A stretch of 13,705 nucleotides of DNA, taken from the NCBI GenBank assembly GCA_002373375.1, contig DFLE01000018.1, forward strand, positions 1,838-15,542, written 5' to 3'. Shown piece by piece: positions 6,966 to 13,534 of this stretch. The translations under genes and the position numbers were made by a program. How positions within the stretch are numbered: the stretch's first letter is position 1; every line of letters starts with the position of its first letter. Under the pieces are notes generated by a model. The model had not been told where the DNA came from. It saw nothing but the letters and a program-made list of their open reading frames with translations, and ran no database searches. The stretch comes from Prevotellaceae bacterium UBA3627 (lineage in GTDB: Bacteria > Bacteroidota > Bacteroidia > Bacteroidales > Bacteroidaceae).

Positions 6966-7745
6966 ATGTCAACAATAATATATCCATCACCGATATTCGG
7001 TCCGGTACACAGTCGCAGGCTGGGTGTATCCTTAGGAGTGAACCTCATGCCTGAAGACGGCAAGGTATGCACCTTTGACTGCATTTACTGTGAGTGTGGC
7101 TTTAACGGCGACCACACACCCCACTCTAAACGCCCTGCAAGGGAGGACGTGCAGTCTGCCCTAAAGAGGGTATTAGAGGAGAGGCACCGCAATAACGAGT
7201 CTCTCGACGTAATAACATTCGCCGGCAATGGTGAACCCACGGCGCACCCACACTTTGCTGAGATAATACAAGACACAATAGAAGCCCGTAACCTTTACTT
7301 TCCAAAGGCTAAGGTATCAGTGCTCAGCAATGCCACGTTCATACACAACGAGAAGGTGAGGGAAGCCCTTATGCTCGTTGACAACAACATTCAGAAACTG
7401 GATACCGTCAACGCGGAATACATCAATATGATTGACCGCCCTACCCAATCGTCGTATGACGTAAGAAAGGTGATAGATAACCTCAAACTGTTTCACGGCC
7501 ATGTCATAATACAGACAATGTTTATGACTGGCACCGTGGACGGCAAAGATGTTGACAACACCTCCGATGAATATGTCACACCGTGGCTGGAGGCGGTGAA
7601 AGAGATTGCGCCGCAGCAGGTAATGATATATACCATAGACCGCGAGACTCCCGCCCACGGTCTGAGAAAGGCCTCACACGAGACGCTTGACAGCATTAAG
7701 CGGAGAATAGAACGGGAAGGAATAACCTGCTCCGCAAGCTATTAA
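6966..7745 (+). CDS. Radical SAM protein, COG0731-like, function unknown
   Basis: A 259-residue cytoplasmic radical SAM enzyme. The [4Fe-4S]-binding motif C-x3-C-x2-C is C35, C39, C42 (CTFDCIYC). It is preceded by FGPVHSRRLGVSLGVN (11-26), a signature shared with COG0731, the group related to the tRNA wyosine enzyme TYW1. GNGEPTAHP (87-95) is the SAM-contacting GGE-type motif, and KLDTVNAEYINMIDRP (144-159) also fits that group. There is no C-terminal SPASM/extra-cluster domain. The substrate is unknown. The ATG lies 2 bp after the GH3 stop codon, so it is almost certainly co-transcribed and possibly translationally coupled with a secreted glycosidase, an unusual pairing for a cytoplasmic radical enzyme. 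Superfamily is certain; subgroup is by resemblance only. Confidence 0.9.
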   Translation: MSTIIYPSPIFGPVHSRRLGVSLGVNLMPEDGKVCTFDCIYCECGFNGDHTPHSKRPAREDVQSALKRVLEERHRNNESLDVITFAGNGEPTAHPHFAEIIQDTIEARNLYFPKAKVSVLSNATFIHNEKVREALMLVDNNIQKLDTVNAEYINMIDRPTQSSYDVRKVIDNLKLFHGHVIIQTMFMTGTVDGKDVDNTSDEYVTPWLEAVKEIAPQQVMIYTIDRETPAHGLRKASHETLDSIKRRIEREGITCSASY

Positions 7746-7790
7746 TACTCGAAAATTATAAAAATAACTATACTAACTGTTTACTACGCA

Positions 7791-8909
7791 ATGAATATGA
7801 TGAAGAAACCTTTTATGACATTGTCTGCGCTATTGGTGCTGACCGTCATATCACTTCACTCTAACGCACAAGGGCCTATAGAACTGGCCAAGCGTGCCAA
7901 TGACTATTTCATGGCTAAATGGAGCGACCCGTCCGTACCTACAAACGCCAAGAAATTGCGCCCGAGTAACCTGTGGACGCGTGGCGTGTATTATGAGGGA
8001 CTGATGGCTCTGCACGCAATAGCTCCCGAGAACCGATACATGGACTATGTTGACAAGTGGGGAGAATTCCACAAGTGGGGACCATACAGCGGAAAACTGA
8101 CCACTGTTGACGCAGACCACCAATGCTGCGCACAGACATATTTCATGAGATACCAAATGATTGGCGGCGACGAGAAGATTGAAAAGTGCAAGACAAACTT
8201 TGACAATCAGATAAAAGGAGAGAACGTACAACATTGGTTCTGGATTGACGCCATACAGATGGCTATGCCTGCGTATGCCATACTCACACAGATTACCAAA
8301 GACCGCAAATACCTTGACTATGCCATGCGCTCATACGTATGGACACGCGACACCTGCGGCGGAGGACTGTTCAACAAGGCCGAGGGGCTGTGGTGGCGCG
8401 ACAAGAACTTCGTGCCACCCTACAAGGAGAGCGATGGCAAAAACTGTTACTGGAGCAGAGGTAACGGATGGGTATATGCCGCCTTGGTCAGGGTTATGTC
8501 AACATTGCCTAAGAATGACCCATACTACAAGCAACTGAAGAAAGACTACCTTGCCATGACCAAGGCCCTCATATCACTGCAGCGTGAGGATGGCTTTTGG
8601 AATGCCAGTCTTGCATCACAAGACTTCGCCGGTCCAGAGTTGTCAGGCACATCACTGTTCCTCTACGGACTGTCATGGGGTATCAACAATAAGCTTATCA
8701 AGGGCAAGCAGTACCAGACAGCCATAGACAAGGCATGGAAAGCATGTGCATCATGCGTACACAGAGACGGATTCCTTGGCTATGTACAAGGCTCTGGGGA
8801 CAGACCTGCATCATCACAGCCTTGCACATTCTATCGTGAACCAGACTTTGATGATTACGGATTAGGCTGTTTCCTGCTCGGCGCCACGGAGTATTCAAAG
8901 ACGCTTTAG
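7791..8909 (+). CDS. Secreted GH105 unsaturated glycuronyl hydrolase (YteR/YesR-like)
   Basis: GH105 enzymes remove the unsaturated uronic acid left at the non-reducing end of oligosaccharides by pectin or related polysaccharide lyases, through hydration of the double bond. The 372-residue product has a signal peptide (about 1-27, ending SNAQ) and a catalytic domain with NLWTRGVYYEGLMAL (60-74), DADHQ (107-111), HWFWIDAIQMAMP (148-160), YWSRGNGWVYAAL (220-232) and DFDDYGLGCFLLG (352-364). D153 aligns with the family's catalytic Asp; D109 is a candidate second acid. ATGs at 7791, 7797 and 7800 are all possible; the last gives a more typical MKK start. It follows the radical SAM gene by 45 bp with no obvious own promoter, so it probably belongs to the GH3 transcript. 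GH88 shares the fold but is less likely. Confidence 0.88.
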   Translation: MNMMKKPFMTLSALLVLTVISLHSNAQGPIELAKRANDYFMAKWSDPSVPTNAKKLRPSNLWTRGVYYEGLMALHAIAPENRYMDYVDKWGEFHKWGPYSGKLTTVDADHQCCAQTYFMRYQMIGGDEKIEKCKTNFDNQIKGENVQHWFWIDAIQMAMPAYAILTQITKDRKYLDYAMRSYVWTRDTCGGGLFNKAEGLWWRDKNFVPPYKESDGKNCYWSRGNGWVYAALVRVMSTLPKNDPYYKQLKKDYLAMTKALISLQREDGFWNASLASQDFAGPELSGTSLFLYGLSWGINNKLIKGKQYQTAIDKAWKACASCVHRDGFLGYVQGSGDRPASSQPCTFYREPDFDDYGLGCFLLGATEYSKTL

Positions 8910-8918
8910 AGGCGTGTA

Positions 8919-8937
8919 ATATGTTAACGTAACATAT
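8919..8937. repeat. 19-bp palindrome just after the GH105 gene
   Basis: ATATGTTA (8919-8926) and TAACATAT (8930-8937) form a perfect inverted repeat around ACG. It is AT-rich, has no T-run and lies between the GH105 stop and the strong hairpin at 8947. It could be a weak RNA hairpin or a protein-binding palindrome; the sequence alone does not decide. Confidence 0.5.
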
Positions 8938-8946
8938 CTATACAAC

Positions 8947-8995
8947 AAAACGAAATCCACAATTCGGAGCTATTCCTGATTGTGGATTTCGTTTT
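8947..8995. terminator. Bidirectional terminator between GH105 and glnN
   Basis: A perfect 17-bp stem (8947-8963 with 8979-8995) closes a 15-base loop that can itself pair partly (GGA with TCC). The stem begins AAAA and ends TTTT, so each strand has a U-rich 3' flank. It sits 37 bp after the GH105 stop and 33 bp past the glnN stop, and should end both converging transcripts. Confidence 0.92.
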
Positions 8996-9028
8996 ATATA
9001 TAACCTTATTAATTTCCTTTTATATCCA

Positions 9029-11215
9029 TTATCGGATAAAGAGCATCTCACGATACTTAGGCAAGGTCCAGACCTCATCGTCCACCTTTGCCTCAAGCTT
9101 ATCAATGTGATAACGTATCTGGTCCATCAGCGGCTCTACAGTATCATGATATGCCACGGCCTTCTCACGGGCATCCTCTATTATATTTGCCACCTTACGA
9201 GCCTCGGTAAGATTCTCGCAGCCCTCCTCTATCTCCTTGATACGCTTTGATATCTCAGAGATAAGAGCAAGATTACTTGCAGCAGAAGCAAGGAACTCCT
9301 CCTCTGGCAATATAGACTTCATAGCACGCACATTCTCCGCAAGCTTAGTCTGGTATGCCACCACCTGTGGTATGATGTGGTTAATGGAGAGATCACCGAA
9401 GATACGAGCCTCTATCTGCACTTTCTTTGTATAGGTCTCCCACTTAATCTCGTTGCGGGCCTCCAGCTCCTTCTTTGTCATGATGCCGAGGCTCTCAAAC
9501 ATTTCTATTGACTCCTTGTCAAGATAGCGGTCAAAAATCAACGGACATGAGCGCTCAGTGTCCAGTCCGCGACGCTTAGCCTCTTCCACCCACTCATCAC
9601 TGTATCCGTTACCGTCAAAGCGAATAGGCTTACAGGTCTTTATATCGTCACGCAGCACGCTGATGATGGCGGCATGCTTATCCTTACCTGACTCTATCAA
9701 CGCATCTACACGCTTCTTGAAGTTTACCAGAGCCTCAGCCATTGCTGCGCTCAATGCTATCATAGCGCTGGCACAGTTAGCCTCAGAACCTGGTGCACGG
9801 AACTCGAACCTGTTACCGGTAAAGGCAAACGGAGAGGTGCGGTTGCGGTCTGTGTTATCTATCAGCAACTCTGGAATAGACGGGATGTCCAACTTCAAGC
9901 CAGCCTTACCACTTATGGCTATCTTGTCGTCATCAGTCTGCTCCAAGTGGTCAAGAATCTCTGAGAGCTGCTTGCCGAGGAAAGAGCTGACAATAGCCGG
10001 CGGTGCCTCATGCGCTCCCAGACGATGGGCATTACTTGCCGACATGATAGAAGCCTTGAGCAGTCCGTTATGACGATATACAGCCATCAACGACTCAACA
10101 ATAAAGGTAACGAAACGCAGGCTGCCCACCTCGTCCTTTGCAGGAGCATGGAGCAATATGCCTGTATCTGTAGATATAGACCAGTTATTATGCTTACCAG
10201 AGCCATTCACTCCGTCAAACGGTTTCTCATGCAACAGACAGCGGAAGCCATGCTTACGAGCCACTTTCTTCATCAGCGACATGATAAGCATATTATGGTC
10301 AATGGCGAGGTTCATCTCCTCGAATATCGGAGCCAGCTCAAACTGGTTAGGAGCCACCTCATTGTGTCTTGTCTTGCACGGTATGCCCAACTCAAGAGCC
10401 TGAATCTCCAAATCCTTCATAAACGCTGCCACACGCTCTGGTATAGCACCGAAGTAGTGGTCATCCATCTGCTGGTCCTTAGCAGAGGAGTGTCCCATCA
10501 GCGTACGCCCTGTAAGCAAAAGGTCAGGACGAGCAGAGTACAGTCCTTCATCAACAAGGAAATACTCCTGTTCCCATCCCAGATTAGACACACACTTCTT
10601 AACCTCTGGATTAAAGTAATGCACCACATCTGTGGCAGCCTTGTCAACGGCATGTATAGCCTTCAACAACGGAGTCTTATAGTCCAACGCCTCACCTGTA
10701 TATGAGATAAAGAGCGTAGGAATCATCAATGTATCGCCTATTACAAACACCGGTGACGTAGGATCCCATGCAGAGTATCCTCTCGCCTCGAACGTAGAAC
10801 GTATGCCTCCTGACGGGAATGACGACGCGTCAGGCTCTTGCTGTATCAAACTCTTACCCTCAAACTCCTCTATCATACCACCCTTACCATCGTGCTCCAC
10901 GAAGGCATCATGTTTCTCGGCAGTAGTCTCTGTAAGTGGCTGGAACCAGTGTGTACAGTGTGTTACACCAAGTTCCATAGCCCATTTCTTCATACCTATT
11001 GCCACCTCGTCTGCAGTCTGCCTGTCAAGCGGTGCACCCTCATCTATCACCTTCAGCATCTTCTCATACGTGCTGCTTGGCAGATACTTAAACATCTTCT
11101 GCTTGTTAAACACGTATTTTGCGAAGAACTCTGACGGGCGCTCCTTAGGTGTAGGTACGGTCAATGGTTGTTTCTTAAAAGCCTCTGCTACTACCTGAAA
11201 TCTTAAATTAGCCAT
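9029..11215 (-). CDS. glnN: Glutamine synthetase type III
   Basis: The enzyme makes glutamine from glutamate, ammonia and ATP, the main ammonium assimilation step, and acts in the cytoplasm as a dodecamer in known GSIII enzymes. The 728-residue length matches the GSIII class (about 700-730, first described in Bacteroides fragilis) and excludes the shorter GSI and GSII classes. Visible motifs: VFVIGDTLMIPTLFISYTGEALDYKTPLL (156-184), GWEQEYFLVD (213-222) with metal-binding Glu residues, KTRHNEVAPNQFELAPIFEE (281-300), the ATP-site stretch HEKPFDGVNGSGKHNNWS (329-346), and NRTSPFAF followed by NRFEFRAPGS (about 470-490). The C-terminal helical region is long and intact. The start MANLRFQVVAEAF is GSIII-like. 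A -7 box sits about 47 bp upstream, and a structured RNA element with a terminator lies further upstream. The gene is named glnN or glnA depending on the author. Confidence 0.97.
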   Translation of the reverse strand: MANLRFQVVAEAFKKQPLTVPTPKERPSEFFAKYVFNKQKMFKYLPSSTYEKMLKVIDEGAPLDRQTADEVAIGMKKWAMELGVTHCTHWFQPLTETTAEKHDAFVEHDGKGGMIEEFEGKSLIQQEPDASSFPSGGIRSTFEARGYSAWDPTSPVFVIGDTLMIPTLFISYTGEALDYKTPLLKAIHAVDKAATDVVHYFNPEVKKCVSNLGWEQEYFLVDEGLYSARPDLLLTGRTLMGHSSAKDQQMDDHYFGAIPERVAAFMKDLEIQALELGIPCKTRHNEVAPNQFELAPIFEEMNLAIDHNMLIMSLMKKVARKHGFRCLLHEKPFDGVNGSGKHNNWSISTDTGILLHAPAKDEVGSLRFVTFIVESLMAVYRHNGLLKASIMSASNAHRLGAHEAPPAIVSSFLGKQLSEILDHLEQTDDDKIAISGKAGLKLDIPSIPELLIDNTDRNRTSPFAFTGNRFEFRAPGSEANCASAMIALSAAMAEALVNFKKRVDALIESGKDKHAAIISVLRDDIKTCKPIRFDGNGYSDEWVEEAKRRGLDTERSCPLIFDRYLDKESIEMFESLGIMTKKELEARNEIKWETYTKKVQIEARIFGDLSINHIIPQVVAYQTKLAENVRAMKSILPEEEFLASAASNLALISEISKRIKEIEEGCENLTEARKVANIIEDAREKAVAYHDTVEPLMDQIRYHIDKLEAKVDDEVWTLPKYREMLFIR

Positions 11216-11261
11216 ATATATGTAACGTTTATAAGGGTAACGAGTTAGGGAAATTACGGTG

Positions 11262-11269
11262 CAAAGTTA
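11262..11269 (-). promoter_or_regulatory. Proximal -7 box for glnN (TAACTTTG on the minus strand)
   Basis: TAACTTTG on the minus strand fits TAnnTTTG and lies 47 bp before the glnN ATG. A good -33 TTTG is missing: TTTTCTG ends 21 bp upstream (at 11291), a weak fit. It would give glnN a leader of roughly 40 nt that bypasses the terminator further upstream. Confidence 0.55.
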
Positions 11270-11335
11270 CTCAAAATTTTTAACATCACGCAGAAAATCC
11301 CCATTTTTTTGCGTATTGCACATTATATTTACCGT

Positions 11336-11377
11336 AAAAAAGATTTGCTCCGCTGCCTACGATGTAAGCAGCGGAGC
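11336..11377 (-). terminator. Intrinsic terminator of the structured RNA upstream of glnN
   Basis: On the minus strand GCTCCGCTGC (11377-11368) pairs perfectly with GCAGCGGAGC (11356-11347) around an 11-base loop, followed by AAATC and six Ts (11341-11336). It is GC-rich and stable, and lies over 200 bp past speA, after speA's own terminator. It therefore belongs to a separate transcript or to a glnN leader. Confidence 0.85.
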
Positions 11378-11439
11378 TATTTTCTATTAATCCGATGAAT
11401 AGATTGCATAGTATTAGTAGTTCTGCGTGTGTTGATCAT
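11377..11439 (-). CDS. Possible 20-codon leader ORF within the structured RNA
   Basis: An ATG at 11439 opens a frame encoding MINTRRTTNTMQSIHRINRK, ending with TAG at 11379-11377; an in-frame ATG at codon 11 (11409) could also start it. The stop codon touches the first base pair of the terminator stem, and the last codons overlap the 3' strand of the closing stem. Translation would therefore affect both structures, as in leader-peptide attenuation. It has four Arg and four Thr but no run of one amino acid, and a 20-codon ORF can occur by chance. I do not recognise the peptide. Confidence 0.25.
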   Translation of the reverse strand: MINTRRTTNTMQSIHRINRK

Positions 11440-11483
11440 AGTGGTAAGTTAACATTGATTGGGTTACCACCGGATTTGTAATG

Positions 11484-11491
11484 CAAAGATA
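11484..11491 (-). promoter_or_regulatory. -7 box (TATCTTTG, minus strand) for the structured RNA
   Basis: TATCTTTG on the minus strand is a full TAnnTTTG match. The best upstream TTTG (11518-11515) leaves a 23-bp spacer, longer than the usual 19-21, so the -33 element is uncertain. The box lies 2 bp beyond the U-run of the speA terminator and directs transcription toward glnN. Confidence 0.55.
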
Positions 11492-11493
11492 GC

Positions 11494-11526
11494 AAAAAAA
11501 ATCTTGATAGATGTCAAACATCCATC
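11494..11526 (-). terminator. Intrinsic terminator of speA
   Basis: On the minus strand GATGGATG (11526-11519) pairs with CATCTATC (11513-11506), with one G-U pair, around a TTTGA loop. An eight-T run (11501-11494) follows after a short AAGA spacer. It lies about 67 bp past the speA stop codon. Confidence 0.75.
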
Positions 11527-11592
11527 GATTTCTTGCCATATTTTTGTTTCTTTAACATTGTGTAGGTGCACAACGCTTTTCCTACTTCTTTT

Positions 11593-13485
11593 TTATTCCA
11601 AATAGGTGTATCCGTAGAGTCCGGAGCGATAGTTTGAGAGAAATTCCTTACCTTCCTCAAGCGACAAACGCCCCTCTTTCACACTCTTTGTTACCCACAC
11701 CTCAAGCTTTCGCACAAGCTTCTTCGGGTCATACTGCACATAGTCAAGAACCTCCTCCACAGTCTCGCCGTCTATTATCTGGTCTATGTGGTAGTGTCCG
11801 TCCTTCATCGTGATATGTACGGCATTAGTGTCGCCAAAGAGGTTATGCATATCACCGAGTATCTCCTGATACGCTCCCACAAGGAACACGCCGAGATAAT
11901 ACGGCTCGCCCTTCTTTAGCGGGTGCACTGGCAACGTAGATGTTATGCGGCCGTCTGACACAAACTGTGCTATCTTACCATCACTGTCACAGGTAATATC
12001 CTGCAATGTGGCACGACGTGTAGGACGCTCATCAAGACGCTGCAGCGGCACAACGGGGAAGAGCTGGTCTATAGCCCATGTGTCTGGCAACGACTGGAAG
12101 AGAGAGAAGTTACAGAAATACTTATCTGCAAGCATCTTACCTACTGTGCGCAGTTCTTCAGGCACATGCTTCAACTGCTTAGTCAGCGCAAGCACCTCAC
12201 GGCACACACTCCAGTACATAGACTCTATCTCAGCCCTTGTCTTCAGGTCAACGATACCCATGGAGAAGAGGTTTAATGCCTCCTCACGTATCTCCTCGGC
12301 ATCATGCCAGTCCTCAAGCAGCGAACGAGTATCTATCTTACACCATATATCATAGAGGTCGCGCACCAGCTGGTGGTCGGTCTCCTTTGCCTCAAACTCT
12401 TCCGGCATCATCGGCGGTGATGTTGTTCCAAGCACGTCAATGACAAGCACTGAGTGATGAGCCGACAGCGAACGTCCACCCTCGGTGATAAGGTTAGGAT
12501 GTGGCAGTTCATTCTTGTCTGCAGCGTTCACGAAAGTATATACACAGTCGTTCACATACTCCTGTATGCTGTAGTTTACCGATGACTCAGAGTTACTTGA
12601 GCGCGTGCCATCATAGTCCACACCCAGTCCGCCTCCGCAGTCCACATACTCTATGGCATAGCCCATGCGATGCAGGTTGATATAATACTGTGCAGCCTCG
12701 CGCAGTGCCACCTGTATCTTACGTATCTTGGTTATCTGTGAGCCAATGTGGAAATGTATCAGTCGTACGCCGTCATGCAATCCCTGCTCATCAAGCTTGC
12801 GCAATGCCTCAAGCACCTCAGCTGCAGTAAGACCGAACTTCGAGGCATCACCTCCACTCTCCTGCCATTTGCCGGAACCACTGGAGGCAAGTTTAATGCG
12901 CAGACCTATATTAGGCATCACACCGAGCTTCTTGGCAGCCTGTGCCACGATGTTTATCTCGTTCATCTTCTCGATGACGATAAAGATGCGTTTGCCCATC
13001 TTCTGCGCCAACAGAGCCAGTTCCACATAGGCCTGGTCCTTGTATCCGTTACAGATGATAAGGGAGTCGCTCTGACATGCCGCAGCTATCACGGCATGCA
13101 GCTCCGGCTTTGAGCCAGCCTCCAGTCCGAGGTTGAACTTACGTCCGTGTGAGATTATCTCCTCCACCACCGGCTGCATCTGGTTCACCTTGATGGGATA
13201 CACCACATAGTTCTCGCCCTTGTAGTCGTATTCCTTCGAAGCCTTCTTGAAGCAGCTCCACGTTTTCTCGATGCGGTTGTCGAGGATGTCGGGAAAGCGC
13301 AACAGCACAGGTGGTGTGACATCGCGCAGGGCGAGTTCATCCATCACTTCGCGCAGGTCAATCTGCGTCTGGTCCTTACAGGGCGTCACGTAGACGTTGC
13401 CCTTCTCGTTTACTCCGAAATACGAAGTGCCCCAACCGTTCAGGTTGTAGAGTTCCTTCGCGTCTTCAATCGTCCATTTCTTCAT
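11593..13485 (-). CDS. speA: Biosynthetic arginine decarboxylase
   Basis: SpeA is a PLP enzyme converting arginine to agmatine, the first step of the arginine route to putrescine and spermidine. I start it at the ATG at 13485 (MKKWTIEDAKELY), giving 630 residues, which matches Bacteroides SpeA as I recall it. The open frame continues upstream to 13566, but those 27 residues do not look like SpeA and overlap the end of aroK. The N-terminal barrel carries the PLP lysine in YPIKVNQMQPVV (K99), then NLGLEAGSKPEL, NIGLRIKLASSGSGKW, the phosphate-binding LIHFHIGSQI and GGGLGVDYDGTRS. The C-terminal half includes EGGRSLSAHHSVLV, LADKYFCNFSLFQSLPD, DITCDSDGKI and VGAYQEILGDMHNLFGDTNAVH. It follows aroK by 49 bp and is probably co-transcribed with it. 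Confidence 0.97.
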   Translation of the reverse strand: MKKWTIEDAKELYNLNGWGTSYFGVNEKGNVYVTPCKDQTQIDLREVMDELALRDVTPPVLLRFPDILDNRIEKTWSCFKKASKEYDYKGENYVVYPIKVNQMQPVVEEIISHGRKFNLGLEAGSKPELHAVIAAACQSDSLIICNGYKDQAYVELALLAQKMGKRIFIVIEKMNEINIVAQAAKKLGVMPNIGLRIKLASSGSGKWQESGGDASKFGLTAAEVLEALRKLDEQGLHDGVRLIHFHIGSQITKIRKIQVALREAAQYYINLHRMGYAIEYVDCGGGLGVDYDGTRSSNSESSVNYSIQEYVNDCVYTFVNAADKNELPHPNLITEGGRSLSAHHSVLVIDVLGTTSPPMMPEEFEAKETDHQLVRDLYDIWCKIDTRSLLEDWHDAEEIREEALNLFSMGIVDLKTRAEIESMYWSVCREVLALTKQLKHVPEELRTVGKMLADKYFCNFSLFQSLPDTWAIDQLFPVVPLQRLDERPTRRATLQDITCDSDGKIAQFVSDGRITSTLPVHPLKKGEPYYLGVFLVGAYQEILGDMHNLFGDTNAVHITMKDGHYHIDQIIDGETVEEVLDYVQYDPKKLVRKLEVWVTKSVKEGRLSLEEGKEFLSNYRSGLYGYTYLE

Positions 13486-13534
13486 TTCGTCAGTGCGTTG
13501 TATGGTGATTAGGTAATAGTTGATTGCTTGAAAG

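Larger units (their letters stand above)
11336..11479 (-). ncRNA. Predicted structured RNA of about 145 nt (small RNA or glnN leader)
   Basis: A transcript starting a few bases after the -7 box at 11484-11491 would begin almost exactly at a closing stem. AATCCG (11476-11471) pairs with CGGATT (11394-11389). Next to it GTGGTAA (11470-11464) pairs with TTACCAC (11447-11441), stacking directly on the first stem. About 46 nt of apparently unpaired sequence follows (11440-11395), then the terminator hairpin. GTGG (11470-11467) can alternatively extend the closing stem by pairing with TCAT just before CGGATT, using two G-U pairs, so two folds compete. It does not resemble SRP RNA, tmRNA, RNase P or 6S RNA. 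Either a free small RNA or an attenuator leader of glnN fits. Transcription itself is predicted, not shown. Confidence 0.5.
11216..11592. other. 377-bp speA-glnN intergenic region with stacked minus-strand signals
   Basis: Read on the minus strand from speA to glnN, the region holds a hairpin and U-run ending speA (11494-11526), a -7 box (11484-11491), a structured RNA segment (about 11479-11336) closed by its own terminator (11336-11377), and a second -7 box (11262-11269) before glnN. The remaining 11527-11592 and 11270-11335 are AT-rich and show nothing clear. No gene of usual size is present on either strand. Confidence 0.7.

Noticed and set aside
4381..8909. A full polysaccharide utilisation locus
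   Set aside because: Two secreted hydrolases are present but no SusC/SusD pair, sensor or anti-sigma/sigma regulator is in the window.
10010..10705. A 231-codon plus-strand ORF within glnN
   Set aside because: It is antisense to a complete, confidently identified glutamine synthetase and resembles nothing.
11377..11479. Identification of the intergenic RNA as 6S, SRP, tmRNA or a known glutamine riboswitch
   Set aside because: No long bulged rod, SRP tetraloop domain, tRNA-like end or recognisable aptamer core can be seen.
11562..11585. GTAGG/CCTAC hairpin just after the speA stop as its terminator
   Set aside because: The stem is only 5 bp with a 14-base loop and no U-run on the minus strand; the hairpin at 11506-11526 with T8 is far better.
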